From Bifidobacterium felsineum (GTDB taxonomy: Bacteria > Actinomycetota > Actinomycetes > Actinomycetales > Bifidobacteriaceae): a stretch of 64,000 nucleotides of DNA. Location: positions 558,001 through 622,000 of the forward strand of contig NZ_PEBJ01000001.1 of NCBI RefSeq assembly GCF_002802915.1. Direction: 5' to 3'. A program made the position numbers and the translations under genes. Positions 25,888 to 33,004 of the stretch are shown piece after piece; position 1 is the first letter of the stretch; each line of letters starts with the position of its first letter. The notes beneath the pieces were generated by a model. The model worked only from the letters and a program-made list of their open reading frames with translations. It searched no databases and was not told where the DNA came from.

Positions 25888-27054
25888 TTATTTCACCGGC
25901 TCTAGAATGCTGGTGGTCTCAGCGAAATCGGACGTAGCGTTCGCCGCCGCAACCTGGGCGGTCTTCAGCGTGGAGGTATCCGGCACGCGCACGATGAGCG
26001 CTCGCTGGTCCACGGAGAAACGGATGTGCTTGGTCTCTGGCAGCATATCGCCATCCACCTGGGCCTTGGCCGGCTTCTCCAGCGTGATTTCCGCGGTGAT
26101 GCCCTGCACCTGCTCCACGGTGGAGTTCGTGGAGAGGGGGTTCTGTTCCGGCTTGCCGGTGATGGTCTGATGCACCACGTCGCCGAATAGGTTCGCCCAG
26201 CCCAGAATGCCTCCGGTGGTGTCGATGATTTCGAAATCAAGGATGCCGTCATCGTATGATGCGGCGGGCATCAGCGAGAACACCGGGATCTGGCCGCAGT
26301 TGCCGGCCATAATCGTGCGGAAATCGAGATTCTTGATGGAATGCGTGGAGCCGTCGGCGCTGGTGATGGTCAGGTTGCCGCGGAACTTCGGTGCGAACAG
26401 GTTCTTGATGCCGCCCACGAAGTAGGCCAGCCAGCTGATGTTGGCCTTCAGCGCGGGGTCGGTGTCGTCGATCATGGCCGCATCGAAACCGATGCCGGCG
26501 ATGATGAGGAACGCGTGGCCGTGATCATCTTCGGGATGGTCAAGCAGTCGGAGCCGTCCCATATCCACTAGGCGGGAACCGTGGGAGGTGGCCACGGTCA
26601 GCGCCGCATCGATATCATCCACAGGGATGCCCATATTACGGGCGAACAGATTGCCGGTGCCGATCGGAATGATGCCGAGCGCATGTCCGGTGCCGGAGAC
26701 CGCGCTCGCCACCGTGCGCACCGTACCGTCGCCGCCCACGGCGATGACTACATCCGCGCCATCCTCTAACGCTTCCAATGCGCAGGCGCGGCCGTCCTTG
26801 TCAAGCTGTGTATCGTAGAAACGAATGCGATTCAAGCCTTTGGCACGGCAGAATTCCTGGATGTGCAGGCGTTGGGTGGCTGCCTGAGGCTTGGAAGGAT
26901 TAATGATAAAGGCATATTGCACCTCGTCATCCCTGCGCTTTTCCAGTGTGGCGGCAAGCCTGCGGCGCCGCGCGGTGCGAATACCGAGCGTAATGGCTGC
27001 GATAAGCAGCACTGCGGCAATGATGATAAGCACTGTAAGCGTGGACTGAGGCAT
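25888..27054 (-). CDS. Diacylglycerol kinase-family lipid kinase
   Basis: Membrane-anchored lipid kinase-like protein (388 aa). A transmembrane helix (residues 7-24) precedes a basic stretch. The DAGK catalytic domain has the nucleotide-binding GGDGT (107-111) and GIIPIGTGNLFARN, then a C-terminal beta-rich domain with VDGDMLPETKHIRF. Probably phosphorylates diacylglycerol or a related lipid such as sphingosine; the substrate is not determinable. I prefer the ATG at 27054 preceding the helix with AGGA nearby; the frame opens further upstream to 27123. Confidence 0.88.
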   Translation of the reverse strand: MPQSTLTVLIIIAAVLLIAAITLGIRTARRRRLAATLEKRRDDEVQYAFIINPSKPQAATQRLHIQEFCRAKGLNRIRFYDTQLDKDGRACALEALEDGADVVIAVGGDGTVRTVASAVSGTGHALGIIPIGTGNLFARNMGIPVDDIDAALTVATSHGSRLVDMGRLRLLDHPEDDHGHAFLIIAGIGFDAAMIDDTDPALKANISWLAYFVGGIKNLFAPKFRGNLTITSADGSTHSIKNLDFRTIMAGNCGQIPVFSLMPAASYDDGILDFEIIDTTGGILGWANLFGDVVHQTITGKPEQNPLSTNSTVEQVQGITAEITLEKPAKAQVDGDMLPETKHIRFSVDQRALIVRVPDTSTLKTAQVAAANATSDFAETTSILEPVK

Positions 27055-27175
27055 GATTCCTATTTGTAGTGGCAGAAGAGCTGTTCCGGCTATCGCCATG
27101 CCGTTCGTGAACATTTCCTGCACGGTTAGTGAGATTAATGCGGCAAAGAGTCTTCTGTGTGTCGGCTTACGGCGG

Positions 27176-27181
27176 TAGTGT
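27176..27181 (+). promoter_or_regulatory. Candidate leaderless -10 box of serS
   Basis: TAGTGT ends 7 nt before the serS ATG and no Shine-Dalgarno is present in between, so the mRNA probably starts at or near the ATG. Confidence 0.45.
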
Positions 27182-27188
27182 TAGGCGC

Positions 27189-28475
27189 ATGCTTGATATT
27201 CAATTCATCCGTGAACACACTGATATTGTCAAGGAATCCCAGCGCAAGCGTGGCGAGTCCGTGGAACTCGTCGATGAGGTGCTTTCTTCTGATACCGCAC
27301 GCCGTGAAGCGCTGAAGGCTTTCGAAGAGGCCCGCGCGCAGCAGAAGGAAATCGGCAAGAAGGTCGCAGCGGCTCCAGCCGACGAAAAGGCCAAGCTGAT
27401 CGCCGAGACCAAGGAACTTTCCCAGAAGGTTGCTGAATACAAGTCCAAGGCTGATTCCGCAGCCGAGGAATACACCACCGCCATGTGGAAGCTCTCCAAC
27501 ATCGTGGAGCCGGAAGCTCCGGAAGGCGGCGAGGACGATTACGTGGTGGTCAAGAAGGTTGGCCAGATCCGTGACTTCGCCGCTGAAGGCTTCGAGCCGA
27601 AGGATCATCTGACCCTCGGCACCGAGGTGGCCGGCATCGATATGCGCCGTGGCGTGAAGGTCGGCGGCTCCCGCTTCTACTTCCTGCGTGGTGCTGTGGC
27701 CCGTATGCAGATCGCCATGCTGACCATGGCTGTGGATCAGGCCGAGGAACACGGTTTCGTGCTGGCCATCACCCCGACCCTGGTGCGTCCTGAGGTCATG
27801 CGCGGCACCGGCTTCCTGAATTCCCACGCCGACGAGATCTACCGTCTGCGCGAGCCTGATGACCAGTACCTGGTCGGTACCTCTGAGGTTGCTCTGGCCG
27901 GTATGCACGAGAACGAGATTCTCGACCTCGGCAACGGTCCGCTGCGCTACTGCGGCTGGAGCTCCTGCTACCGCCGCGAGGCCGGTGCCGCCGGTAAGGA
28001 CACTTCCGGCATCATCCGCGTCCACCAGTTCGACAAGGTGGAAATGTTCGTTTACGCCAAGCAGGAGGACTCCTACAAGGAGCATGAGCACCTGCTGGCC
28101 ATGGAGCAGGAGATGCTCGCCAAGGTCGAGGTTCCGTACCGCATCATCGATACCGCTGCCGGCGATCTCGGCTCCTCCGCTGCCCGTAAGTTCGACTGCG
28201 AGGCTTGGGTGCCGACTCAGGGCCGCTACCGTGAGCTGACCTCCACCTCCAACTGCACCGAGTACCAGGCTCGTCGTCTGAACATCCGTGAGCGTATGGA
28301 AGACGGCAACACCCGCCCGGTCTCCACCCTCAACGGCACGCTGGCCACCACCCGTTGGCTGGTCGCCATTCTCGAGAACCACCAGCAGAAGGATGGCTCC
28401 ATCGAGATTCCGAAGGCCATGCGTCCGTACATGGGCGGCAAGGAAGTCATCGAGCCCACCAAGTGGGAGGCCTGA
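27189..28475 (+). CDS. serS: Serine--tRNA ligase
   Basis: Class II aminoacyl-tRNA synthetase charging tRNA-Ser; 428 aa. The start at ATG 27189 gives the canonical MLDIQFIREH N-terminus, followed by the tRNA-binding coiled coil (about 30-105) and the catalytic core with class II motifs: motif 2 CYRREAGAAGKDTSG and motif 3 GTLATTRWLVAILEN. In-frame codons upstream to 27129 are not needed. No Shine-Dalgarno is present. It is followed after about 180 nt by a tRNA-Ser gene in the same direction. Confidence 0.97.
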   Translation: MLDIQFIREHTDIVKESQRKRGESVELVDEVLSSDTARREALKAFEEARAQQKEIGKKVAAAPADEKAKLIAETKELSQKVAEYKSKADSAAEEYTTAMWKLSNIVEPEAPEGGEDDYVVVKKVGQIRDFAAEGFEPKDHLTLGTEVAGIDMRRGVKVGGSRFYFLRGAVARMQIAMLTMAVDQAEEHGFVLAITPTLVRPEVMRGTGFLNSHADEIYRLREPDDQYLVGTSEVALAGMHENEILDLGNGPLRYCGWSSCYRREAGAAGKDTSGIIRVHQFDKVEMFVYAKQEDSYKEHEHLLAMEQEMLAKVEVPYRIIDTAAGDLGSSAARKFDCEAWVPTQGRYRELTSTSNCTEYQARRLNIRERMEDGNTRPVSTLNGTLATTRWLVAILENHQQKDGSIEIPKAMRPYMGGKEVIEPTKWEA

Positions 28476-28504
28476 TTTCATCAGGCCTGTTCCAATAGCT
28501 ATTG

Positions 28505-28560
28505 CCTCCCTCTGATGAGGGAGGTGGATTGAAGGGCCGGAGGGAGAGAAGCCGGCGAAG
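28505..28560. repeat. Intergenic hairpin-type repeat after serS
   Basis: CCTCCCTC / GAGGGAGG hairpin with a TGAT loop, followed by a tail of GGAGGGAGAG type. Related to the elements after infB (9547) and galE (36471). No U-tract. Confidence 0.55.
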
Positions 28561-28657
28561 CCGTAACGGATAATGTTGCACCGCCGCGGTGGATTCTCCC
28601 TACCGTATGTATAATTAAACATCGTGCGCTTCGAGGGTACTCTGAAACGCGCACAAA

Positions 28658-28745
28658 GGACAGATGTCTGAGCGGTCTAAAGAGACGGTCTTGAAAACCG
28701 TTGAGGGGCAACCCTCCGCGAGTTCGAATCTCGCTCTGTCCGCCA
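28658..28745 (+). tRNA. tRNA-Ser (anticodon TGA)
   Basis: Acceptor arms GGACAGA and TCTGTCC pair, the anticodon stem ACGGT/ACCGT encloses CTTGAAA (anticodon TGA), a long variable arm typical of serine is present, and the TTCGAATC T-loop follows. The discriminator is G and CCA is encoded (28743-28745). It lies downstream of serS. Confidence 0.95.
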
Positions 28746-28747
28746 CC

Positions 28748-28783
28748 AAGGGTTTCGGGCAATTGCCTGAAACCCTTTTCTTG
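28748..28783 (+). terminator. Intrinsic terminator of tRNA-Ser
   Basis: AAGGGTTTC...GGC pairs with GCC...GAAACCCTT, followed by TTCTTG, immediately after the tRNA 3' end. Confidence 0.85.
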
Positions 28784-29152
28784 TCTCGGCGCGGAATGCC
28801 GAAGTGGGTTGCCGATGCTCAGATCGACCAATGGAGTATGGAATACTTCGATCTTGACGAGAGACGATGCGCCTTCACGATTTCTTCATGATTTAGATAC
28901 ATGCCGGTGTCGCGGAAGTGTGAATGCGTGATAATATGTAACCGGTCACACGACCAAGCGTGCAAAAGTCAAGATGCCGGAGTTGTCACTATAGTTAACG
29001 GAACTAATGTGCGATAAACCAACGGAATACAACGTTTTTGTTGGGGGCGCGCAGAAATTGTTAGCAAAGTTGACAATTTTCCTTGAAGGGCATAGATTGG
29101 CAATTGTTCGTCACAGGGAAGTGATGAGACCATATAACGAAGGAGTAGAGAT
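28784..29152 (+). promoter_or_regulatory. Leader and promoter region of the lacto-N-biose binding-protein gene
   Basis: About 370 nt without a gene. A strong sigma-70-type promoter is present: TTGACA at 29070-29075, 17-nt spacer, TAGATT at 29093-29098. Candidate operators upstream are GTAACCGGTCAC (28938-28949, near-palindromic) and two AACGGAA repeats near 28996 and 29022. ATTGT at 29057-29061 and ACAAT at 29073-29077 overlap the -35 box as an inverted pair. AAGGAG is at 29143-29148. Confidence 0.7.
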
Positions 29153-30469
29153 ATGGTATCGCATAACAAGCGTCTGGTAGCCGCACTGGCTGCGGTAGCC
29201 GCCATGGGCATGGGCCTTGCCGGCTGCGGTAGCGACACTGCCAACACTGGTGATTCCAGCAGCGACGGCGGCAAGGTCACCATCACCTACATGCACCGTC
29301 TTCCGGATTCCGAGGGCATGACGCTGGTCAACGACATCGTTGCCAAGTGGAACAAGGAGCACCCGGACATTCAGGTCAAGGCCACCAAGTTCGATGGCAA
29401 GGCCTCTGAAATGATTAAGAAGCTTGAGACCGACGTCAAGTCCGGCGAGGCTCCGGATCTGGCTCAGGTCGGTTATGCTGAGCTGCCTGAGGTCTTCACC
29501 AAGGGTCTGCTTCAGGACGTGACCCAGTACGCCGAACAGTACAAGAACGACTTCGCTTCCGGCCCGTACAGCCTGGTGCAGGTGAACGGCAAGGCCTACG
29601 GCCTGCCGCAGGACACCGGCCCGCTGGTTTACTTCTACAACAAGGCTGAGTTCGAGAAGCTCGGCATCACCGAGGTTCCGCAGAGCCAGAGCGAGTTCAT
29701 CGAGGCTGCCAAGAAGGCCGCCGCCGCTGGCAAGTACATCATGTCCTACCAGCCTGATGAGGCTGGCAACATGATCTCCGGTCTGGCTGGCGCTTCCGGT
29801 GGCTGGTACAAGGTGAAGGGCGACTCCTGGGTCGTCAACACCGAGACCGACGGCTCCAAGGCTGTTGCTGACTTCTACCAGCAGCTGCTCGATGCCAAGG
29901 CCGCAACCACCAACCCGCGTTGGGATCCGTCCTTCGATGCTTCCATCAAGGATGGTCAGCTGATTGGTACCGTGGCTGCCGCTTGGGAAGCCCCGCTGTT
30001 CATGACCTCTTCCGGTGGCACCGGCTCCGGTGAGTGGCAGGTCGCTCAGCTTGGCGACTGGTTCGACAACGCTGGCAAGACCGGCCCTGACGGTGGTTCC
30101 GCTGTGGCCGTGCTGAAGAACTCCAAGCACCCGAAGGAAGCCATGGAGTTCCTGGATTGGTTCAACACCCAGGTTCCGGATCTGGTTTCCCAGGGCCTCG
30201 TGCCGGCTGCTACCACTGAAGATGCCAAGACTCCTTCCGAGTGGTCCACCTTCTTCGGTGGTCAGGACATCATGAAGGAATTCAAGACCGCCAACAACAA
30301 CATGGGTGACTTCACCTACATGCCTGGCTTCTCCGCAGTCGCCGCCAAGATGAACGAAACCGCTGCCAAGGCCACCGACGGCTCCGGCAAGGTTGCGGAC
30401 ATCTTCTCCGACGCGCAGACCACTTCTGTGGATACGCTGAAGAACCTCGGCCTGTCTGTTTCCGAGTGA
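29153..30469 (+). CDS. gltA: Sugar ABC transporter solute-binding lipoprotein (lacto-N-biose/galacto-N-biose type)
   Basis: Extracytoplasmic binding protein of the family-1 (MalE-like) type, 438 aa. Signal peptide with lipobox LAGC and lipid-anchored Cys25, then ITYMHRLPDSEGM, and typical hinge and aromatic binding segments. The best context is the LNB/GNB locus: two permeases and lnpA follow in the same direction, as in B. longum where this protein binds lacto-N-biose I and galacto-N-biose. AAGGAG lies 5 nt before ATG 29153. It has its own strong promoter and a strong terminator behind it, which would raise its level relative to the permeases. Confidence 0.9.
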   Translation: MVSHNKRLVAALAAVAAMGMGLAGCGSDTANTGDSSSDGGKVTITYMHRLPDSEGMTLVNDIVAKWNKEHPDIQVKATKFDGKASEMIKKLETDVKSGEAPDLAQVGYAELPEVFTKGLLQDVTQYAEQYKNDFASGPYSLVQVNGKAYGLPQDTGPLVYFYNKAEFEKLGITEVPQSQSEFIEAAKKAAAAGKYIMSYQPDEAGNMISGLAGASGGWYKVKGDSWVVNTETDGSKAVADFYQQLLDAKAATTNPRWDPSFDASIKDGQLIGTVAAAWEAPLFMTSSGGTGSGEWQVAQLGDWFDNAGKTGPDGGSAVAVLKNSKHPKEAMEFLDWFNTQVPDLVSQGLVPAATTEDAKTPSEWSTFFGGQDIMKEFKTANNNMGDFTYMPGFSAVAAKMNETAAKATDGSGKVADIFSDAQTTSVDTLKNLGLSVSE

Positions 30470-30520
30470 CATTAACGGCTAGGGTCCCTTCCAGCCGCTA
30501 ATATCCTCAACCACACATCG

Positions 30521-30557
30521 AAAGGCCGGAGCTCAACACTCCGGCCTTTCCTTTTGC
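30521..30557 (+). terminator. Intercistronic terminator between binding protein and permease genes
   Basis: Perfect 11-bp stem AAAGGCCGGAG / CTCCGGCCTTT with a 7-nt loop, followed by CCTTTTGC. Probably a partial terminator giving excess binding protein over permease. Confidence 0.8.
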
Positions 30558-30646
30558 TCCAGTCCGGTTCGTTTATCTCTGACTGCATCGATCCGGGCAT
30601 ACATTGCTTGTATTTTCACTGTTCTTTTGGAAGACAGGTTTTCCCT

Positions 30647-31618
30647 ATGACTGCAACAACAAAAACGGCGAAGACGGGGGTCGCCAGGCGTGCCGCCAAT
30701 CCCAAGGCATCTGACGCCGCCAAGCGTGAGAACCGCACCGGCTGGGCCTTCATGGCACCGTTCGGCATCCTGTTCGCTCTGGTCTTCATTCTGCCCATCA
30801 TTTGGGCTATTTATTCCAGCTTCTTCCGTCAGGTCACCACAGGTGGTGGCGCATACGGCGGCGGCGAACTGGTCAATAAGTTCGTCGGATTCCAAAACTT
30901 CCAGTACGTTGTTACTTCCGGTGCCTTCTGGGCTGGCGTGGGCAGGGTCGTGCTCTACACCGTGGTTCAGGTCCCGGTCATGATTATCGCGGCACTTGCT
31001 TTGGCGATGCTCATCGACTCCTACATCGTGAAGCACATTACCGCATTCCGCTTGAGCTACTTCCTGCCCTACGCTATCCCGGGCGTGGTTGCATCCATCA
31101 TCTGGGTGTACCTCTACAACGGTCAGATTTCCCCTATCGTTAAGGGCCTTGCCGCCATCGGCATCAAAGTGAACTTCTTCGGCGATAATGTGGTCCTCGG
31201 CTCTATGGCCAACATCACGACCTGGACCTTCACCGGCTATAACATGCTGATCTTCCTCGCCGCACTGCAGGCCATTCCGCATGACCTGTACGAGGCAGCC
31301 CGCATTGATGGCGCCAATGGCTTCCAGATCGCCATGAAGATCAAGCTGCCGAACGTGCGTGCGGCTGCACTACTCGCCATGTTGCTCTCCATCGTCGGCA
31401 CTATCCAGCTGTTCAACGAGCCCCAGGTGATGTCGATTTCCGATCCGAGTATTTCGAAGTCATACACGCCGATGATGATGGCCCTCAACACTTCGCAGGG
31501 CACGTTGACCCCAGGCGGTGATGGGCCTGCCTCCGCTGTGGCTATTGTTATGGCCTTGATCGCTGGCGTACTCGCCGTGGTCTACACGCTCGTTGAAAGG
31601 AAGGTGAACGCAGAATGA
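30647..31618 (+). CDS. gltB: Sugar ABC transporter permease (MalF type)
   Basis: Inner-membrane permease of 323 aa with a charged N-terminal tail (residues 1-30) and about six helices. The EAA loop is EAARIDGANGFQIAMKIKLP. I start at ATG 30647, directly before the basic tail; the open frame continues 31 codons upstream with no ribosome-binding site. Its last four bases overlap the next permease as ATGA, so the two are translationally coupled. By position it belongs to the lacto-N-biose/galacto-N-biose importer. The ATPase gene is not in this window; as in many such systems a shared ATPase elsewhere is likely. Confidence 0.9.
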   Translation: MTATTKTAKTGVARRAANPKASDAAKRENRTGWAFMAPFGILFALVFILPIIWAIYSSFFRQVTTGGGAYGGGELVNKFVGFQNFQYVVTSGAFWAGVGRVVLYTVVQVPVMIIAALALAMLIDSYIVKHITAFRLSYFLPYAIPGVVASIIWVYLYNGQISPIVKGLAAIGIKVNFFGDNVVLGSMANITTWTFTGYNMLIFLAALQAIPHDLYEAARIDGANGFQIAMKIKLPNVRAAALLAMLLSIVGTIQLFNEPQVMSISDPSISKSYTPMMMALNTSQGTLTPGGDGPASAVAIVMALIAGVLAVVYTLVERKVNAE

Positions 31619-32574
31619 GCACCGTAGAAGCTATTGACAAAGAATCACGCGCGGCAGCACGCGCTCGTAAGAAGGCTGACAAGATTCGCGACAAGCATGC
31701 CAACGATTTGCCTCGTTCCATGCAGCCTTCCGCGCTGGTCAAGACCATCACCATCGTTGTTCTGGTCTTTGCACTGATTTACTTCCTGTTCCCGATTTAT
31801 TGGGCTATCATCGCTTCGACCAAGACCCCGAGCCAGATGACCGGCAGCAATGGCCTGTGGTTCGCTGTGGGGTTGAGTGATTTGCCTGCGGCCATTGCCA
31901 AGAACTATGGCACGTTGATCGGATGGACCCGTGGCCAGTTCTGGCGCTGGGTGCTGAACTCCCTGATCTACTCGGGCGTCTCGGCTCTGGTCGGTACGCT
32001 TGTGGCTGTGATGGCAGGCTATGCCACCGCGAAGTTCAACTTCAAGGGCAAGAACCTCGCCATTGGCGTCATTATGGGCTGCATGTTGATGCCGGCTGCA
32101 CTGCTCACCATTCCGCAGTACTCCATTTTCCATGCAATGCATCTGACCAACACGATGCTCTCCATCATCATCCCGTGCTGCGTCTCGCCGTTCGGCTTCT
32201 TCCTGGGCCGCGTGTACGCGCAGACCTCGGTGCCGAACGAACTGCTTGAGGCGGCTCGTATCGATGGCGCCAGCGAGGCCCGAATCTTCTTCACCATCGT
32301 GCTGAGGATTCTGGCTCCGGCAATGGTCACGATTTTCCTGTTCCTGTTCGTGGCCACGTGGAACAACTTCCTGCTGCCGTTGATGATGGTCTCTTCCGAC
32401 ACCCTGAAGCCGGTGACCTTGGGTCTGTACGGCATGGTCTCCCTTGCAACCTTCACCGATCGTGGCGCTCTGATGATGGGTGCCTTGCTCGGTGTGCTGC
32501 CGGTGATCGTGCTCTTCCTTGGCCTCCAGCGCTACTGGCAGGCTGGCCTCGCCGCTGGTGCGGTCAAGGGCTGA
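31615..32574 (+). CDS. gltC: Sugar ABC transporter permease (MalG type)
   Basis: Second membrane subunit of the same importer, 319 aa. It has a basic N-terminus (residues 1-38), about six helices, the coupling loop EAARIDGASEARIFFTIVLR, a WNNFLLPLMM segment and the AAGAVKG terminus of this family. The ATG overlaps the previous stop (ATGA). The stop codon TGA is inside the 5' arm of an 18-bp perfect hairpin. Confidence 0.92.
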   Translation: MSTVEAIDKESRAAARARKKADKIRDKHANDLPRSMQPSALVKTITIVVLVFALIYFLFPIYWAIIASTKTPSQMTGSNGLWFAVGLSDLPAAIAKNYGTLIGWTRGQFWRWVLNSLIYSGVSALVGTLVAVMAGYATAKFNFKGKNLAIGVIMGCMLMPAALLTIPQYSIFHAMHLTNTMLSIIIPCCVSPFGFFLGRVYAQTSVPNELLEAARIDGASEARIFFTIVLRILAPAMVTIFLFLFVATWNNFLLPLMMVSSDTLKPVTLGLYGMVSLATFTDRGALMMGALLGVLPVIVLFLGLQRYWQAGLAAGAVKG

Positions 32575-32610
32575 CGCTGCAGACAGCCCGGTGGGCTGTC
32601 TGCAGCGTCA
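32572..32610. repeat. 18-bp perfect hairpin spanning the permease stop codon
   Basis: Arms TGACGCTGCAGACAGCCC and its exact complement are separated by GGT. The first three bases are the permease stop codon. There is no U-tract, so it is more likely an mRNA 3'-end protector or pause site than a terminator; the real terminator follows at 32695. Confidence 0.85.
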
Positions 32611-32694
32611 GCCTGAGCGAGGCGGTAGCTGAGCGAAGGTCGGATTGGGTCCGATCGTAGCGAGGTCCGTTCTTGTAGGGGGTTAATAATTCCC

Positions 32695-32741
32695 GCCGCC
32701 CGGTGCCTCGTGCTACTCCTTCCGGTGCCGGGCGGCTTTTT
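32695..32741 (+). terminator. Intrinsic terminator of the permease genes
   Basis: GCCGCCCGG (32695-32703) pairs with CCGGGCGGC (32728-32736), followed by TTTTT. It separates the transporter transcript from lnpA. Confidence 0.9.
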
Positions 32742-33004
32742 CAGCTATCAAGTAGCACACTGATAACTCACTTGGAGGCTTCCTGATTCCACGTTGCGAT
32801 GGAATCGCCAACGCGACCACCGATTGGGGAAGACTCCGGTGATGTTCGATTTCGCTCTTCCGGCGTTGCCGTGGGGCTACTCTCAAGGATTTATGCAGTC
32901 AGGATCCTGGACGCCCGACGGTGGCGTCGGATTCTTGTTTTATATGCATATATTGTTTACAATTTAATTATCCGAATATAATCAATGTCCTCAAAGGAGA
33001 GACT
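32742..33004 (+). promoter_or_regulatory. lnpA promoter and leader region
   Basis: Several small hairpins lie before the promoter: GATTCCA/TGGAATC near 32785-32806, and CCGACG/CGTCGG at 32915-32930 followed by ATTCTTGTTTT, which looks like another terminator. Then comes an AT-rich promoter with TTGTTT (32953-32958), an 18-nt spacer and a perfect TATAAT (32977-32982), and AAAGGAGA before ATG 33005. The AT-rich stretch around ATTATCCGAATAT is imperfectly palindromic and could be an operator. Confidence 0.75.

Noticed and set aside
27135-28622. 495-residue open frame opposite serS
   Set aside because: Antisense shadow of serS, running past its end into the repeat element; no start signals.
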